Shown here: positions 26,576 through 35,927 of the stretch, one piece after another
How positions within the stretch are numbered: the stretch's first letter is position 1
Layout: each line of letters starts with the position of its first letter
NCBI GenBank assembly: GCA_035631315.1
Contig: DASQIZ010000039.1
Coordinates: forward strand, 53,576-117,575
DNA: 64,000 nucleotides
From: 40CM-2-70-7 sp035631315
Lineage (GTDB): Bacteria > Gemmatimonadota > Gemmatimonadetes > Gemmatimonadales > GWC2-71-9
Direction: 5' to 3'
Notes under the pieces: model-generated
Told to the model about the DNA's origin: nothing
What the model saw: the letters and a program-made list of their open reading frames with translations, nothing else
Database searches by the model: none
Translations under genes and position numbers: made by a program

Positions 26576-28179
26576 ACGCCCCGGAAGCCATCCGTGCGGC
26601 ACTCATGGAGGCCGCGCGCCGGCTCGGCGCGCCCGTCCAGGACGTCATCCTGGAGCGGCCGAAGGACACGAGTCACGGCGACCTGGCCGCGAATCTTGCG
26701 CTGACGCTGGCCAAGGCACTCAAGGCCAAGCCGCGGGACGTGGCACAGCAGCTCGTTGACGGCCTCGAGCTGCCTGCCGGTGTGGTGCGCAAGACCGAGA
26801 TCGCCGGACCCGGATTCATCAATTTCTTCCTGGCCGAGCAGGCGCTGGCTTCCGTCATTCCGGTGGTGATCGAGGCGGGGGCGCGGTATGGCCGCGGCGC
26901 CGGTACCGGCAACCCCGTCAATGTCGAGTTCGTCTCCGCGAATCCAACAGGTCCGTTGCACGTCGGCCATGGCCGGCAGGCGGCTCTGGGGGATGGAATC
27001 GCGTCCCTCCTCGAGTGGACCGGTTGGAAGGTGAGCCGCGAGTTCTACTACAACGACGCGGGCGGCCAGATCGAGCGGCTGACGCAGAGTGTGATCGCGC
27101 GTCTCAAGGGGCAGGAGCCTGCGGAAGACGGCTATCACGGCGATTACATCCGCGAAGTCGCGGAGGCGTACGGAAACAAATCGCCCGTGCCGGACGACGT
27201 GCGGCGCTTCGCGGTCGACTATCTCCGGAAAGAGCAGGATGCCGATCTCCAGGCATTCGGGGTCAAGTTCGATACCTACTTCCTCGAGTCATCGCTCTAC
27301 GCGCACAAGAAGGTCGACGAGACGCTGCAGACACTCGAGCGTGCCGGTCACACCTACCAGGAAGGCGGCGCACTCTGGCTCAAGACCACGGATTTCGGGG
27401 ACGACAAGGACCGCGTGCTGGTCCGGAGTGCCGAGAAGGGCGGAGAGCCGACGTACTTCGTGCCGGACGTCGCATATCACGTCGATAAGTGGAAGCGCGG
27501 CTTCCACCGGGCCATCAATGTGCAGGGGGCCGATCATCACAGCACCGTGACCCGGGTGCGGATCGGACTGCAGGCGCTCGACATGGGCATTCCGCAGGGC
27601 TATCCGGAGTACGTGCTGCACCAGATGGTGACGGTGATGAAGGGCGGCGAAGAGATGAAGGTTTCGAAGCGCGCCGGCTCGTACGTCACCCTTCGGGACC
27701 TGCTCGACGAAGTGGGCCGTGACGCCGTGCGGTACTTCTTCCTCATGCGGAAGAGCGATTCCCATTTCGTCTTCGACGTCGACCTGGCCAAGCGGCAGAC
27801 CGAGGAGAATCCGGTCTATTACGTGCAGATGGCGCACGCCCGGATGAGCGGCATCTTCCGGGTAGCCGGGCGTGACCCCGTGAGTGTGCTCCCGAGCGGT
27901 GTGGATCTCGCCGTTCTCACGCAGCCGGACGAAGTGGAGATTTTGAAGGATCTGGCCGAGTTCCCGAAGGTGGTACAGGGGGCCGCGGAGTCGCTGGAGG
28001 CCCACCGCATCGCCACCTACCTGGAGAAACTCGCCGGCGAAACGCACGCCTGGTACCACAAGTACCGCGTGCTCGGCGAGCCGGAGGAGGCGGCGCGGCT
28101 GCTTCTGGCGCGGGCCATCCGCCAGGTACTCGCGAACGGACTCGCCCTCGCGGGGATCAGCGCCCCGGATCGGATGTGA
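26572..28179 (+). CDS. argS: ArgS, arginyl-tRNA synthetase
   Basis: Class I synthetase. 535 aa. The N-terminal Add-1 domain (1-100) is followed by the HIGH motif as HVGHG in NPTGPLHVGHGRQA (about 124-138), the KMSK equivalent MKVSKRAG (about 362), and the C-terminal DALR anticodon-binding domain containing YVQMAHARM and ending in ALAGISAPDRM. GTG start at 26572, GTGA overlap with the zinc-ribbon gene. Confidence 0.96.
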   Translation: MNAPEAIRAALMEAARRLGAPVQDVILERPKDTSHGDLAANLALTLAKALKAKPRDVAQQLVDGLELPAGVVRKTEIAGPGFINFFLAEQALASVIPVVIEAGARYGRGAGTGNPVNVEFVSANPTGPLHVGHGRQAALGDGIASLLEWTGWKVSREFYYNDAGGQIERLTQSVIARLKGQEPAEDGYHGDYIREVAEAYGNKSPVPDDVRRFAVDYLRKEQDADLQAFGVKFDTYFLESSLYAHKKVDETLQTLERAGHTYQEGGALWLKTTDFGDDKDRVLVRSAEKGGEPTYFVPDVAYHVDKWKRGFHRAINVQGADHHSTVTRVRIGLQALDMGIPQGYPEYVLHQMVTVMKGGEEMKVSKRAGSYVTLRDLLDEVGRDAVRYFFLMRKSDSHFVFDVDLAKRQTEENPVYYVQMAHARMSGIFRVAGRDPVSVLPSGVDLAVLTQPDEVEILKDLAEFPKVVQGAAESLEAHRIATYLEKLAGETHAWYHKYRVLGEPEEAARLLLARAIRQVLANGLALAGISAPDRM

Positions 28180-28180
28180 G

Positions 28181-29098
28181 ATGAGTCTTCTCGTCGTGGG
28201 CTCCATCGCGCTCGATTCGGTGCAGACGCCCTTCGGGGAGACTGCCGACGCGCCGGGAGGCTCGGCGGTGTTCTTCGCCGCGGCCGCTGCCGTGCTGCAT
28301 CCAGTACAGGTCGTCGGCGTCATCGGGTCGGACTACCCACTCGGCGTGTTGAAGGAGCTGACGGCGCGCGGCGCGGACCTGGCCGGTGTAGAGCAGGTCC
28401 AGGGCGAGTCGTTCCGGTGGAAGGGGAAGTACTCCTACGACTTGTCCGGACGCGAGACGCTGGAGACGCGGCTCGGCGTGTTCGCCGACTTCCGGCCGAA
28501 GATTCCCGACAAGTTCCGGGCGGCGCAGTACGTTTTTCTGGGGAACATCGATCCCGGGCTGCAGCTCAACGTGCTCGACCAGGTTCGCGAGCCGAAGCTC
28601 GTTGCCTGCGACACGATGAACTACTGGATCCAGTCGCGGCGCGACGTGCTGCTCCAGGTGCTCCGCCACGTCGATCTCGTGATGGTGAATGACTCGGAGG
28701 CGCGCGAGCTGTCGGGCGACTGGAACGTGTATCGCGCGGCCCAGTGGATTCTCGATCATGGCCCCAGGTACTGCGTCATCAAGCAGGGGGAGCATGGCGC
28801 GCTGCTGGTGGGGAAGGACGAGACGTTCAAGGTGCCCGCGTACCCGTTGCAACAGGTCTTCGACCCGACCGGCGCGGGCGATTCGTTCGCCGGCGGCTTC
28901 ATGGCGCACGTCGCGGCGACCGGGGATCTGTCGAAAGAGAATCTCCGGCGCGCCATGGTCTACGGCGGAGCGATGGGCTCCTTTGCGGTCGAGGCGTTCG
29001 GCGTTCAGGGGTTCGACAAGGTGACGCCCGCTGACGTACGGGCCCGCGCGCGTGGGTTCCAGGAACTGGTACGGTTCGATCTGGGGGGAGCGACGTGA
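28181..29098 (+). CDS. PfkB-family carbohydrate/nucleoside kinase
   Basis: Ribokinase-like kinase, 305 aa. N-terminal VVGSIALDSV and the GGSA motif, C-terminal DPTGAGDSFAGGF with catalytic Asp (about 226-238). Substrate class cannot be read; a sugar or nucleoside is likely. It lies between argS (one-base gap) and purM (GTGA overlap), so a purine-nucleoside substrate is a possible but weak contextual guess. Confidence 0.8.
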   Translation: MSLLVVGSIALDSVQTPFGETADAPGGSAVFFAAAAAVLHPVQVVGVIGSDYPLGVLKELTARGADLAGVEQVQGESFRWKGKYSYDLSGRETLETRLGVFADFRPKIPDKFRAAQYVFLGNIDPGLQLNVLDQVREPKLVACDTMNYWIQSRRDVLLQVLRHVDLVMVNDSEARELSGDWNVYRAAQWILDHGPRYCVIKQGEHGALLVGKDETFKVPAYPLQQVFDPTGAGDSFAGGFMAHVAATGDLSKENLRRAMVYGGAMGSFAVEAFGVQGFDKVTPADVRARARGFQELVRFDLGGAT

Positions 29099-30120
29099 CG
29101 GATCGGTATGGGGCGGCGGGCGTCAGGCTCGACGTCGCCGACGAGGCCAAACGGCGCATCGGCGCCCTGGTCGCGACCACGCGGACGTCGCTCGCGCTCG
29201 GGAAGATCGGGGCGTTCGGTGGCATGGTGCGGGTGCCGGCGGGATTCCAGAAGCCGGTGATGGTGCTGTCGACGGATGGCGTGGGAACCAAGGTGCTGGT
29301 CGCGGCCAAGGCGGGAATCCATCACACGGTGGGCGAGGATCTCGTCAACCACTGCGTGAATGACATTCTGGTCCACGGGGCGACGCCAGTCGCGTTTCTC
29401 GACTACATCGCGGCGGGAGTGCTTGATGCTTCGGTGGCGGCGGCGCTGGTCGAGGGCATCGCCCGCGGCTGCCGGTCGCACAGCATGACGCTCGCGGGGG
29501 GCGAGACGGCGCAGCTGCCCGATCTGTACGCCGCCGGGCACTACGATCTGGCGGGCACTATCGTCGGCGTAGTGGATGAAGACAAAGCCCTGCACGGCGA
29601 TCACGTCGCAGCCGGGGATGTGTTGATCGGCTACGCGTCGAATGGACTACACACCAACGGGTACACCCTGGCGCGCCGCATCGTGTTCGATGAACTGGGC
29701 CTCGGGGTGGAGGATCCTTTCCCCGAGACGTCCGAGACTGTGGCGCAGGTCTTGCTTGCCGTGCACCGGAGCTATGCCGCGGCCGTGATGCCGGTCCTCG
29801 ATCGCGTGCACGCGCTGGCCCACATTACGGGGGGCGGGATCGCGGGCAATCTGGTTCGCGTGCTCCCGGACACCTGCGAAGCGCTGGTCGAGTCGGGTGG
29901 GTGGGAGTGGCCGCCGCTGTTCCGGGTGCTGATGCGGGCGGGGAAGGTGTCCCTCTCGGAAATGCGGGACGTGTTCAATCTTGGTATCGGCATGATCGCG
30001 ATCACGGCGCGGGGGGATGTGGAGCCGGTGATCGCCGGCGCTGCGCGGGTCGGGATTCCCGCGTGGGTGATCGGGGAGATTCGGCCCGGCTCTACTGGCG
30101 TGCACTTCTCACAGCGGTAA
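29095..30120 (+). CDS. purM: PurM, phosphoribosylaminoimidazole synthase (AIR synthetase)
   Basis: Fifth step of de novo purine synthesis: FGAM plus ATP to AIR. 341 aa. The ATP/Mg motif STDGVGTKV (about 62-70), VNHCVNDILVHGATP, LAGGETAQLP, ASNGLHTNGYTL and HITGGGIAGN are all family signatures. GTG start at 29095 overlapping the kinase by four bases. No other pur gene is adjacent. Confidence 0.95.
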   Translation: MTDRYGAAGVRLDVADEAKRRIGALVATTRTSLALGKIGAFGGMVRVPAGFQKPVMVLSTDGVGTKVLVAAKAGIHHTVGEDLVNHCVNDILVHGATPVAFLDYIAAGVLDASVAAALVEGIARGCRSHSMTLAGGETAQLPDLYAAGHYDLAGTIVGVVDEDKALHGDHVAAGDVLIGYASNGLHTNGYTLARRIVFDELGLGVEDPFPETSETVAQVLLAVHRSYAAAVMPVLDRVHALAHITGGGIAGNLVRVLPDTCEALVESGGWEWPPLFRVLMRAGKVSLSEMRDVFNLGIGMIAITARGDVEPVIAGAARVGIPAWVIGEIRPGSTGVHFSQR

Positions 30121-30143
30121 CACCTCTTCTGGAGGCGTCATTC

Positions 30144-31058
30144 ATGCGTCGCATCGGGCTCCTGTTGGGATTCGCGCTCGCATCGGCCGCGCCACTGGCG
30201 GCCCAGTGCAACACCGACTGCCAGCGAGCGGAGGATGCCGTGAAGGCGTTCCATCCCCTGGCGGGATTGATCGTGAGCGGAGGCAACCCGGTCCTCGGTT
30301 CGGGCGGCACCCTCGGCGGCCTCGGTCATTTCTTCGTGTCCGCCCGCGTCAACGCCGTCAAGGTGGCGCTGCCGTCGACGAGCAGCACCGACACGACCTC
30401 CACGTCCGGTGTGGTACCTGCGCCGGTCATCGAGGCGGGGCTCGGAATCTGGAACGGGCTGGGGAACGGCCTGCTCTCCGTTGACGCGCTCGCGTCGGCG
30501 ACGCTCCTGCCCACGACACAGGTGTCCAACCTCTCGGTCGATTCGAACGCGACCAAGGTGGGCTCCCTGGCGCTCGGGCTGGGATACGGCCTGCGGGTGG
30601 GGGTCATCAAAGGATCCTTCTTCATTCCGTCGGTGTCGGTCAGCGTGATGCGCCGGACCCTGCCGCGCCTCCAGTACGGAACGATCGGCGCGTTCGGAAA
30701 TCCTGATAGCGCGTTCTCGTTCGATACCGATCTCAAGGCGACGAACTTCCGGGTGGTGGCGGGCATGCACCTGCTGCTGCTCGACGTGGCGGCGGGCTTC
30801 GGGTATGACATCTACACCTCGAACGCGCACATCAGCTACTACGCGTCTCCCATCGCCGTGGCGCACGACACGCTGAACTTGAACAACAAGCGTGAAGTGA
30901 TTTTTCTGAACGCCGGGATGAACCTCCTGCTGGTCAAGGTGATCGGCGAAATCGGCTATCAGACCGGCAAGGACCAGACCCTGTCGACGAACTATCAGGG
31001 TCTCGACCCCAAGGCGGGGCATGTCTTCGGTGGAGTCGGCGTCCGTATCAGCTTCTGA
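30144..31058 (+). CDS. outer-membrane protein, beta-barrel type
   Basis: 304 aa with a signal peptide ending AAPLAAQ (about 15-21). Two cysteines follow at once (CNTDC). The rest alternates as membrane strands with Gly/Ser turns and ends GVGVRISF, a terminal Phe as in BAM substrates. A GGAGG precedes the ATG. It overlaps the start chosen for ribD by 38 bases. Family not recognised; similar proteins are common in Gemmatimonadota. Confidence 0.6.
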   Translation: MRRIGLLLGFALASAAPLAAQCNTDCQRAEDAVKAFHPLAGLIVSGGNPVLGSGGTLGGLGHFFVSARVNAVKVALPSTSSTDTTSTSGVVPAPVIEAGLGIWNGLGNGLLSVDALASATLLPTTQVSNLSVDSNATKVGSLALGLGYGLRVGVIKGSFFIPSVSVSVMRRTLPRLQYGTIGAFGNPDSAFSFDTDLKATNFRVVAGMHLLLLDVAAGFGYDIYTSNAHISYYASPIAVAHDTLNLNNKREVIFLNAGMNLLLVKVIGEIGYQTGKDQTLSTNYQGLDPKAGHVFGGVGVRISF

Positions 31059-32151
31059 CGTCGCGGGCGATACCGCCGCGATGACCCGCGCCCTCGACCT
31101 CGCGCTGCGAGGTTGGGGGCGTGTGGCTCCTAACCCCATGGTGGGCGCGGTGGTGTTGCGGGACGGCAAGGCGATCGCCGAGGGGTGGCACGCCGAGTTC
31201 GGGGGACCGCACGCGGAGGTCGTGGCGTTGAATGCGGCCGGGAGTGCGGCGCGTGGCAGCACGCTGGTGGTGAACCTCGAGCCCTGCCGGCACACCGGCA
31301 AGACTCCGCCATGTGTCGATGCCATTCTGGCCGCGGGGGTCGGGCGCGTAGTGGCCGCGATCCCGGATCCCGATCTACAGGCGGGGGGAGGACTGGAGAA
31401 GCTCCGGCGCGCCGGAGTGGACGTGGCGATGGGCGTCGAGTCCGAGCGGGCCGCTTCGCTGAACGCCGCCTTTCTCCATTCCCGGACCGAGCAGGACCGG
31501 CCCTTCGTCGCGCTGAAGCTCGCCACGTCGGTCGACGGCCGCATCGCGGATCATGCCGGGCGCTCGCAGTGGGTATCGGGCGAGGGCGCGCGAGACTACG
31601 TGCATTGGCTGCGGGCCGGACACGACGCGATCGCCGTGGGCGGCACGACCGCCCTTCGCGACAATCCCCGCCTCACGGTCCGCGGAGCGGTGACGCCGAG
31701 GAGGGCACCGGTCCGGGTGGTGTTCGACCGTCGGGCGATGCTGAACCCTACCGTGACCCTGGTCCAGACGGCGCGGGAAATTCCCACCTGGGTGATGGCC
31801 TCACCCGATGCGCCGGCGAACAACGCCTCGGTGCTCGATGCCAACGGCGTTCGCGTGTTCCGCCCCTTCGATCTCGAGGCCGGGCTCAAGGAGCTCCGGG
31901 CGGCCGGGATCCAGTCGGTGTTATGTGAAGGGGGAGGGGCGTTGGGCGCGAAATTGCTGTCTCTCGGCCTGGTGGACCGGCTGTACTGGATCCAGGCACC
32001 CTTTTGGCTCGGGGAGAATGGGATTCCGGCCTTCCCCGAAGTGGCGGACGTCGATATCGACCAGGCGCCGCGCTGGATTCCCGTGGAGCGTAAAGCGTTG
32101 GGGGCGGATACGTTACTCGTCTTGGACCGCAGGCTATGTTTACCGGAATAG
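31021..32151 (+). CDS. ribD: RibD, bifunctional riboflavin deaminase/reductase
   Basis: Second and third steps of riboflavin synthesis. 376 aa from ATG 31021; ATG 31081 is closer to where homologues begin and would remove the overlap with the outer-membrane gene. Deaminase zinc site: H64 and E66 in PHAEVVAL, C89 and C98 in PCRHTGKTPPC. The reductase domain starts near residue 160 (RPFVALKLATSVDGRIA) and includes VLCEGGGALG. It heads the ribD-ribE-ribBA-ribH block and overlaps ribE by 16 bases. Confidence 0.94.
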   Translation: MSSVESASVSASDVAGDTAAMTRALDLALRGWGRVAPNPMVGAVVLRDGKAIAEGWHAEFGGPHAEVVALNAAGSAARGSTLVVNLEPCRHTGKTPPCVDAILAAGVGRVVAAIPDPDLQAGGGLEKLRRAGVDVAMGVESERAASLNAAFLHSRTEQDRPFVALKLATSVDGRIADHAGRSQWVSGEGARDYVHWLRAGHDAIAVGGTTALRDNPRLTVRGAVTPRRAPVRVVFDRRAMLNPTVTLVQTAREIPTWVMASPDAPANNASVLDANGVRVFRPFDLEAGLKELRAAGIQSVLCEGGGALGAKLLSLGLVDRLYWIQAPFWLGENGIPAFPEVADVDIDQAPRWIPVERKALGADTLLVLDRRLCLPE

Positions 32152-32744
32152 TGAACGCGGTGGGCCGGGTGAAGGCCGGGAAGCGGGAGGTGGGAAACGG
32201 GGAGCGTCAGCCCGGGCTCACCCTCACGCTGTCGGCGCCGTACCGCGGCCTCAGGCGCGGTGAGAGCATCGCCGTCAACGGCGCCTGTCTCACGGTCGAA
32301 AAGGTGGTGAAGGGCGGATTCACGGTACACGCCATCGCCACGACGCTCGACCGGACCCTGATCGGGGAGTACGCGACGGGGCGGCAGGTGAACCTCGAGC
32401 GGGCGCTCAAGGCGAGTGACCGCCTCGGCGGCCACATCGTGCAGGGGCATGTCGACGGAGTCGCGCGGGTCATCGCCGTCGCGGATCGCGAGGACGCGCG
32501 ACTGCTCGATCTTGAGGTGCCGAAGGACGTACGGGAGGTCACGGTGCCGCACGGGTCGATCACCGTCGATGGCGTCAGCCTCACGGTGAATGCCCTGCCG
32601 GCGTCGGGGGCAGTGCAGGTGTCGCTCATTCCGTTTACGCGGACCCATACCACGTTGGGCACCGCGAAGGTGGGCGACCGGGTCCACGTGGAAGGGGACG
32701 TGCTCGGGAAGTACGTGAAAGCACTATGTCGCACGAACTCGTAG
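32136..32744 (+). CDS. ribE: RibE, riboflavin synthase alpha chain
   Basis: Dismutates two lumazines to riboflavin. 202 aa, with two homologous lumazine-binding barrels: MFTGIV...VNGACLTV and GGHIVQGHVDG...VDGVSLTVN. The loop KAGKREVGNGERQPG after the first strand (about 13-28) is encoded by a G-rich repeat run at 32176-32203. It overlaps ribD by 16 and ribBA by 19 bases. Confidence 0.95.
   Translation: MFTGIVNAVGRVKAGKREVGNGERQPGLTLTLSAPYRGLRRGESIAVNGACLTVEKVVKGGFTVHAIATTLDRTLIGEYATGRQVNLERALKASDRLGGHIVQGHVDGVARVIAVADREDARLLDLEVPKDVREVTVPHGSITVDGVSLTVNALPASGAVQVSLIPFTRTHTTLGTAKVGDRVHVEGDVLGKYVKALCRTNS
32176..32203. repeat. G-rich repeat run inside ribE
   Basis: A run of GGGAAGC, GGGAGGT and GGGAAAC units that encodes a variable loop of riboflavin synthase. 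It is of the same type as the runs in mazG and the vWA-like gene. Confidence 0.5.
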
Positions 32745-33931
32745 AACAGGCGATCGCGGACATCCGCGCGGGCAAGCTGGTCATCGTCGCGGATGACGAG
32801 GATCGGGAAAACGAAGGCGATCTGGTCGGAGCGGCCGCGCGGGTCACTCCGGAGATGATCAATTACATGGCGACGCACGGGCGGGGCCTCATTTGCCTCG
32901 CGCTCACGCCCGACCGCTGTCAGGCCCTCGGCTTGTCGCAGATGACCGAGCACAACACCGAGTCCCGCGAAACGGCCTTCACCGTGAGCGTGGATGCGGC
33001 GAGCCGCTTCGGCGTCACGACGGGCATCTCCGCCGCCGACCGCGCCGCGACCATTCGCGTGGCGATCGACCCGGCCTCGGAACCCTCCGACCTGCGCCGG
33101 CCCGGTCATTTGTTCCCGTTGCGGTCCCGTCCCGGTGGCGTGTTGCAGCGCGTGGGACAGACAGAAGCCAGCGTCGACCTCGCGCGGCTCGCCGGACTCT
33201 ATCCCGCCGGTGTGATCTGCGAAATTCTGAACGCCGACGGCACGATGGCGCGCAAGCCGGCGCTCGATCGCTTCGCCGCCGAGCACAAGATCACTTTTAT
33301 CACCGTCGCTCAGCTGGTGCAGTACCGCCTCGCCAAAGAACGGTTGGTGCACCGGGTGGCGAGCGCGCGCCTGCCGACGGCTGCCGGCGAGTTCACAATC
33401 ATCGGCTACCGCAACGACGTGGACGACGCGGAGCACGTCGCCTTGGTGTACGGCGACGTTGGGGGCCACCCGGGCGTCATGGTGCGGATGCACTCGAAGT
33501 GTCTCACCGGCGACGTGTTCGGTTCGCAGCGGTGCGACTGCGGGTGGCAGCTCGAGAGTGCGATGCACGCCATCGCCCGCGAAGGCCGCGGGGTCATCGT
33601 GTATCTCGATCAGGAGGGCCGCGGCATCGGCCTGCTCAACAAGCTCAAGGCGTACGAGCTGCAGGATGCGGGGAATGACACCGTCGAGGCGAACGAAAAA
33701 CTCGGATTCAAGCCCGATCTCCGGAACTACGGCATCGGCGCGCAGATCCTGCTCGACCTCGGTCTGTCGTCCATCCGCGTGCTCACCAACAACCCGATGA
33801 AGCTGGTCGGGCTCGAGGGCTACGGACTCGAAATCGTCGAGCGCCTGCCCATCGTGCCCCCGCCGTCCGACGAGAATCGCGCGTACCTGGACGTCAAGCG
33901 CGACAAGCTCGGACACCTGCTCACCCACTGA
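32726..33931 (+). CDS. ribBA: RibBA, DHBP synthase / GTP cyclohydrolase II
   Basis: Fusion of the two entry enzymes of riboflavin synthesis. 401 aa. The N-terminal RibB part holds ADDEDRENEGDL (about 22-33) and THGRGLICLAL. The C-terminal RibA part has the zinc cysteines in HSKCLTGDVFGSQRCDCG (about 256-273), LDQEGRGIGLLNKLKAYELQD and TNNPMKL. Both halves keep their key motifs, so both should be active. Confidence 0.96.
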   Translation: MSHELVEQAIADIRAGKLVIVADDEDRENEGDLVGAAARVTPEMINYMATHGRGLICLALTPDRCQALGLSQMTEHNTESRETAFTVSVDAASRFGVTTGISAADRAATIRVAIDPASEPSDLRRPGHLFPLRSRPGGVLQRVGQTEASVDLARLAGLYPAGVICEILNADGTMARKPALDRFAAEHKITFITVAQLVQYRLAKERLVHRVASARLPTAAGEFTIIGYRNDVDDAEHVALVYGDVGGHPGVMVRMHSKCLTGDVFGSQRCDCGWQLESAMHAIAREGRGVIVYLDQEGRGIGLLNKLKAYELQDAGNDTVEANEKLGFKPDLRNYGIGAQILLDLGLSSIRVLTNNPMKLVGLEGYGLEIVERLPIVPPPSDENRAYLDVKRDKLGHLLTH

Positions 33932-33932
33932 C

Positions 33933-34412
33933 GTGACTGAATTCCGTGGCACTCCGCGCGCACCGGCCACGCGGCGCGTGGCGCTGGTCGTGAGTCGCTA
34001 CCACGAGCTGATCACCGCCAGGCTGCTCGAGGGTGCTCGCGCCTGTTGCCGGGAGCATGGCGTGAAGGACGACCATGTCGACGTCCTGTGGACCCCCGGC
34101 GCATTTGAGCTCCCGGTTGTGGCCGAGGCTGCCGCGTCGAGCGGCAAGTACGCGGCCATCGTCGCGCTCGGCTGCGTGATCCGGGGAGAGACCCCCCACT
34201 TCGACTACGTCGCCGGTGAAGCGGCCCGGGGTCTCGGCAACGTCGCCCTGGCACACCAGGTGCCGGTCGGGTTCGGCGTCCTCACGGTGGATACGCAGGA
34301 CCAGGCCGAGGCGCGGGCCGGCGGGAGCGCCGGCAACAAGGGTTTCGAAGCGGCCGAGGCGGCGCTCGCCACGGCGGACCTGCTGTCGCAGCTCCCTCGT
34401 GCTTCGCGCTGA
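33933..34412 (+). CDS. ribH: RibH, 6,7-dimethyl-8-ribityllumazine synthase
   Basis: Condenses DHBP with the pyrimidine made by RibD. 159 aa, near the usual length. Substrate motifs TPGAFELP (about 52-59), GCVIRGETPHFDYV and the C-terminal GNKGFEAAEAAL are present; the catalytic His lies in the TPHFDY stretch. GTG start one base after ribBA. It overlaps nusB by 14 bases, the frequent ribH-nusB arrangement. Confidence 0.96.
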   Translation: MTEFRGTPRAPATRRVALVVSRYHELITARLLEGARACCREHGVKDDHVDVLWTPGAFELPVVAEAAASSGKYAAIVALGCVIRGETPHFDYVAGEAARGLGNVALAHQVPVGFGVLTVDTQDQAEARAGGSAGNKGFEAAEAALATADLLSQLPRASR

Positions 34413-34812
34413 GACCAAGGCCCGGGCCCGCGCCCTGCAGATCCTCTATGCGTGGGATCTCTCGGGGCGGCCATCGCTCGAAGCGGTCGTGGCCCGCCTG
34501 GGTGTGGCCTTCGGCCACGAGCCCGATGGGTACGACCGCGGCGCCGACCTCGCCGCCCGCGCCGCCTCCGCCACCGAGGACTACGACCGCCGGATGGCTG
34601 ATGCCGCGGAGCACTGGCGCCTCGAGCGGGTGGGGGCCATCGAGAAGAACATCCTCCGGATCGCCATGGCCGAGCTCGACGAAGGAGTCACGCCGCCCCG
34701 GGTCGTGATTGACGAGGCAGTGCGCCTCGCGCACTGGTTCGCCGGTCCCAAGGCACCCGGGTTCGTCAACGGTGTGCTGGATGCTGTGGCCCGTGAGCAG
34801 GGCCTGTTGTGA
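34399..34812 (+). CDS. nusB: NusB, transcription antitermination factor
   Basis: Binds boxA RNA with NusE (S10) during rRNA antitermination. 137 aa all-helical protein. ETKARARALQILYAWD at the N-terminus and GAIEKNILRIAMAEL...PRVVIDEAVRLAHWFAGPKAPGFVNGVLDAVA at the C-terminus are the family pattern. GTG start at 34399, overlapping ribH; GTGA overlap with the glycosyltransferase. Confidence 0.95.
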   Translation: MLRAETKARARALQILYAWDLSGRPSLEAVVARLGVAFGHEPDGYDRGADLAARAASATEDYDRRMADAAEHWRLERVGAIEKNILRIAMAELDEGVTPPRVVIDEAVRLAHWFAGPKAPGFVNGVLDAVAREQGLL

Positions 34813-35927
34813 GGATTCTGCTGGTCAATTGGAATGACCGCGAGAACCCGCTAGCCGGCGGCGCCGAGATCCATCTCCATGAAATTTTCGGGCGCCTGGC
34901 CCGCTCGGGACACCAGATCGATCTCGTGGCGAGCGGGTGGCCGGGCGCGAGTGCGCAGGCCACGGTGGATGGGATGCAGGTGCACCGGGTGGGAAATCGC
35001 AACAGCTTCGCGTTCCTGGGGCGCGGCGCGGCCCGCCGCCTCCTCGCGGCGAACGCCTACGACATCGTCGTGGAAGACATCAACAAGCTGCCGCTCTTTC
35101 TCGCCTCGGCGACATCGCTGCCGTTCTGTGTGATCGTTCCCCATTTGTTCGGCTCGACGGTCTTTGCCGAGGCCAATCCGCTGGTGGCATCGGTGGTGTG
35201 GGCCGCCGAGCGGCCCATCCCGTGGGCGTACCGGCGGGCCGGGTTTCACGCGATCTCGGACAGCACCAAGGCGGACCTGGTCGCGCGCGGCGTAGCGGCG
35301 GAACGCATCGAGGTGATTTATCCGGGCGTCGATGCGAACTGGTATCGGCCCGACCCATCCGTGAAACGCGCCGCACGTCCGACGTTCCTGTACGTCGGTC
35401 GCCTCAAGCGTTATAAAGGAGTGGAGTACGCGCTACGTGCGGTGGCGGCGGCACGCGAGCGCGGAAGCGACGTGCGGCTCGACATCGCCGGGAAGGGGGA
35501 TGACCGTCCCCGGCTCGAAGGCCTGGCCAGGGAGCTCGGCCTGGGAGACGCGGTGACGTTCCTCGGATTCGTCGATGACGAGCGGAAGCGCCGCCTGCTC
35601 CGCGAAGCCTGGGCCGTGGTGTTTCCCAGTCCCAAAGAAGGGTGGGGGATCACCAACGTCGAAGCGGCGGCGTGCGGCACACCCGCCGTGGCCTCGAACA
35701 GCCCGGGGCTGCGGGAGTCCGTGCGAGACGGTGAGACCGGCTATCTGGTTTCGCACGGGGATGTGACGGCACTCACCGACCGGTTGCTGACGCTCGCGAA
35801 TGATCCGCGCCGGGTCGAGCTGCTGGGCGCCGGTGGCCGGCGGTTCGCGGAACGCCTGACCTGGGACCATGCCGCGGACGAGACCTGCCGGCATCTGGAA
35901 CGCATCATCCGTGGGGAGAGTCGCTAG
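34809..35927 (+). CDS. GT4-family glycosyltransferase
   Basis: 372 aa, GT-B fold. The N-terminal donor/acceptor half begins MRILLVNWNDRENPLAGGAE. The C-terminal half has YVGRLKRYKGVEYAL (about 196-210) and the nucleotide-sugar EX7E region PSPKEGWGITNVEAAACGTPAVAS (about 278-301). Donor and acceptor are unknown. GTG start at 34809 overlapping nusB by four bases; the stop overlaps hprK by one. Confidence 0.85.
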   Translation: MRILLVNWNDRENPLAGGAEIHLHEIFGRLARSGHQIDLVASGWPGASAQATVDGMQVHRVGNRNSFAFLGRGAARRLLAANAYDIVVEDINKLPLFLASATSLPFCVIVPHLFGSTVFAEANPLVASVVWAAERPIPWAYRRAGFHAISDSTKADLVARGVAAERIEVIYPGVDANWYRPDPSVKRAARPTFLYVGRLKRYKGVEYALRAVAAARERGSDVRLDIAGKGDDRPRLEGLARELGLGDAVTFLGFVDDERKRRLLREAWAVVFPSPKEGWGITNVEAAACGTPAVASNSPGLRESVRDGETGYLVSHGDVTALTDRLLTLANDPRRVELLGAGGRRFAERLTWDHAADETCRHLERIIRGESR

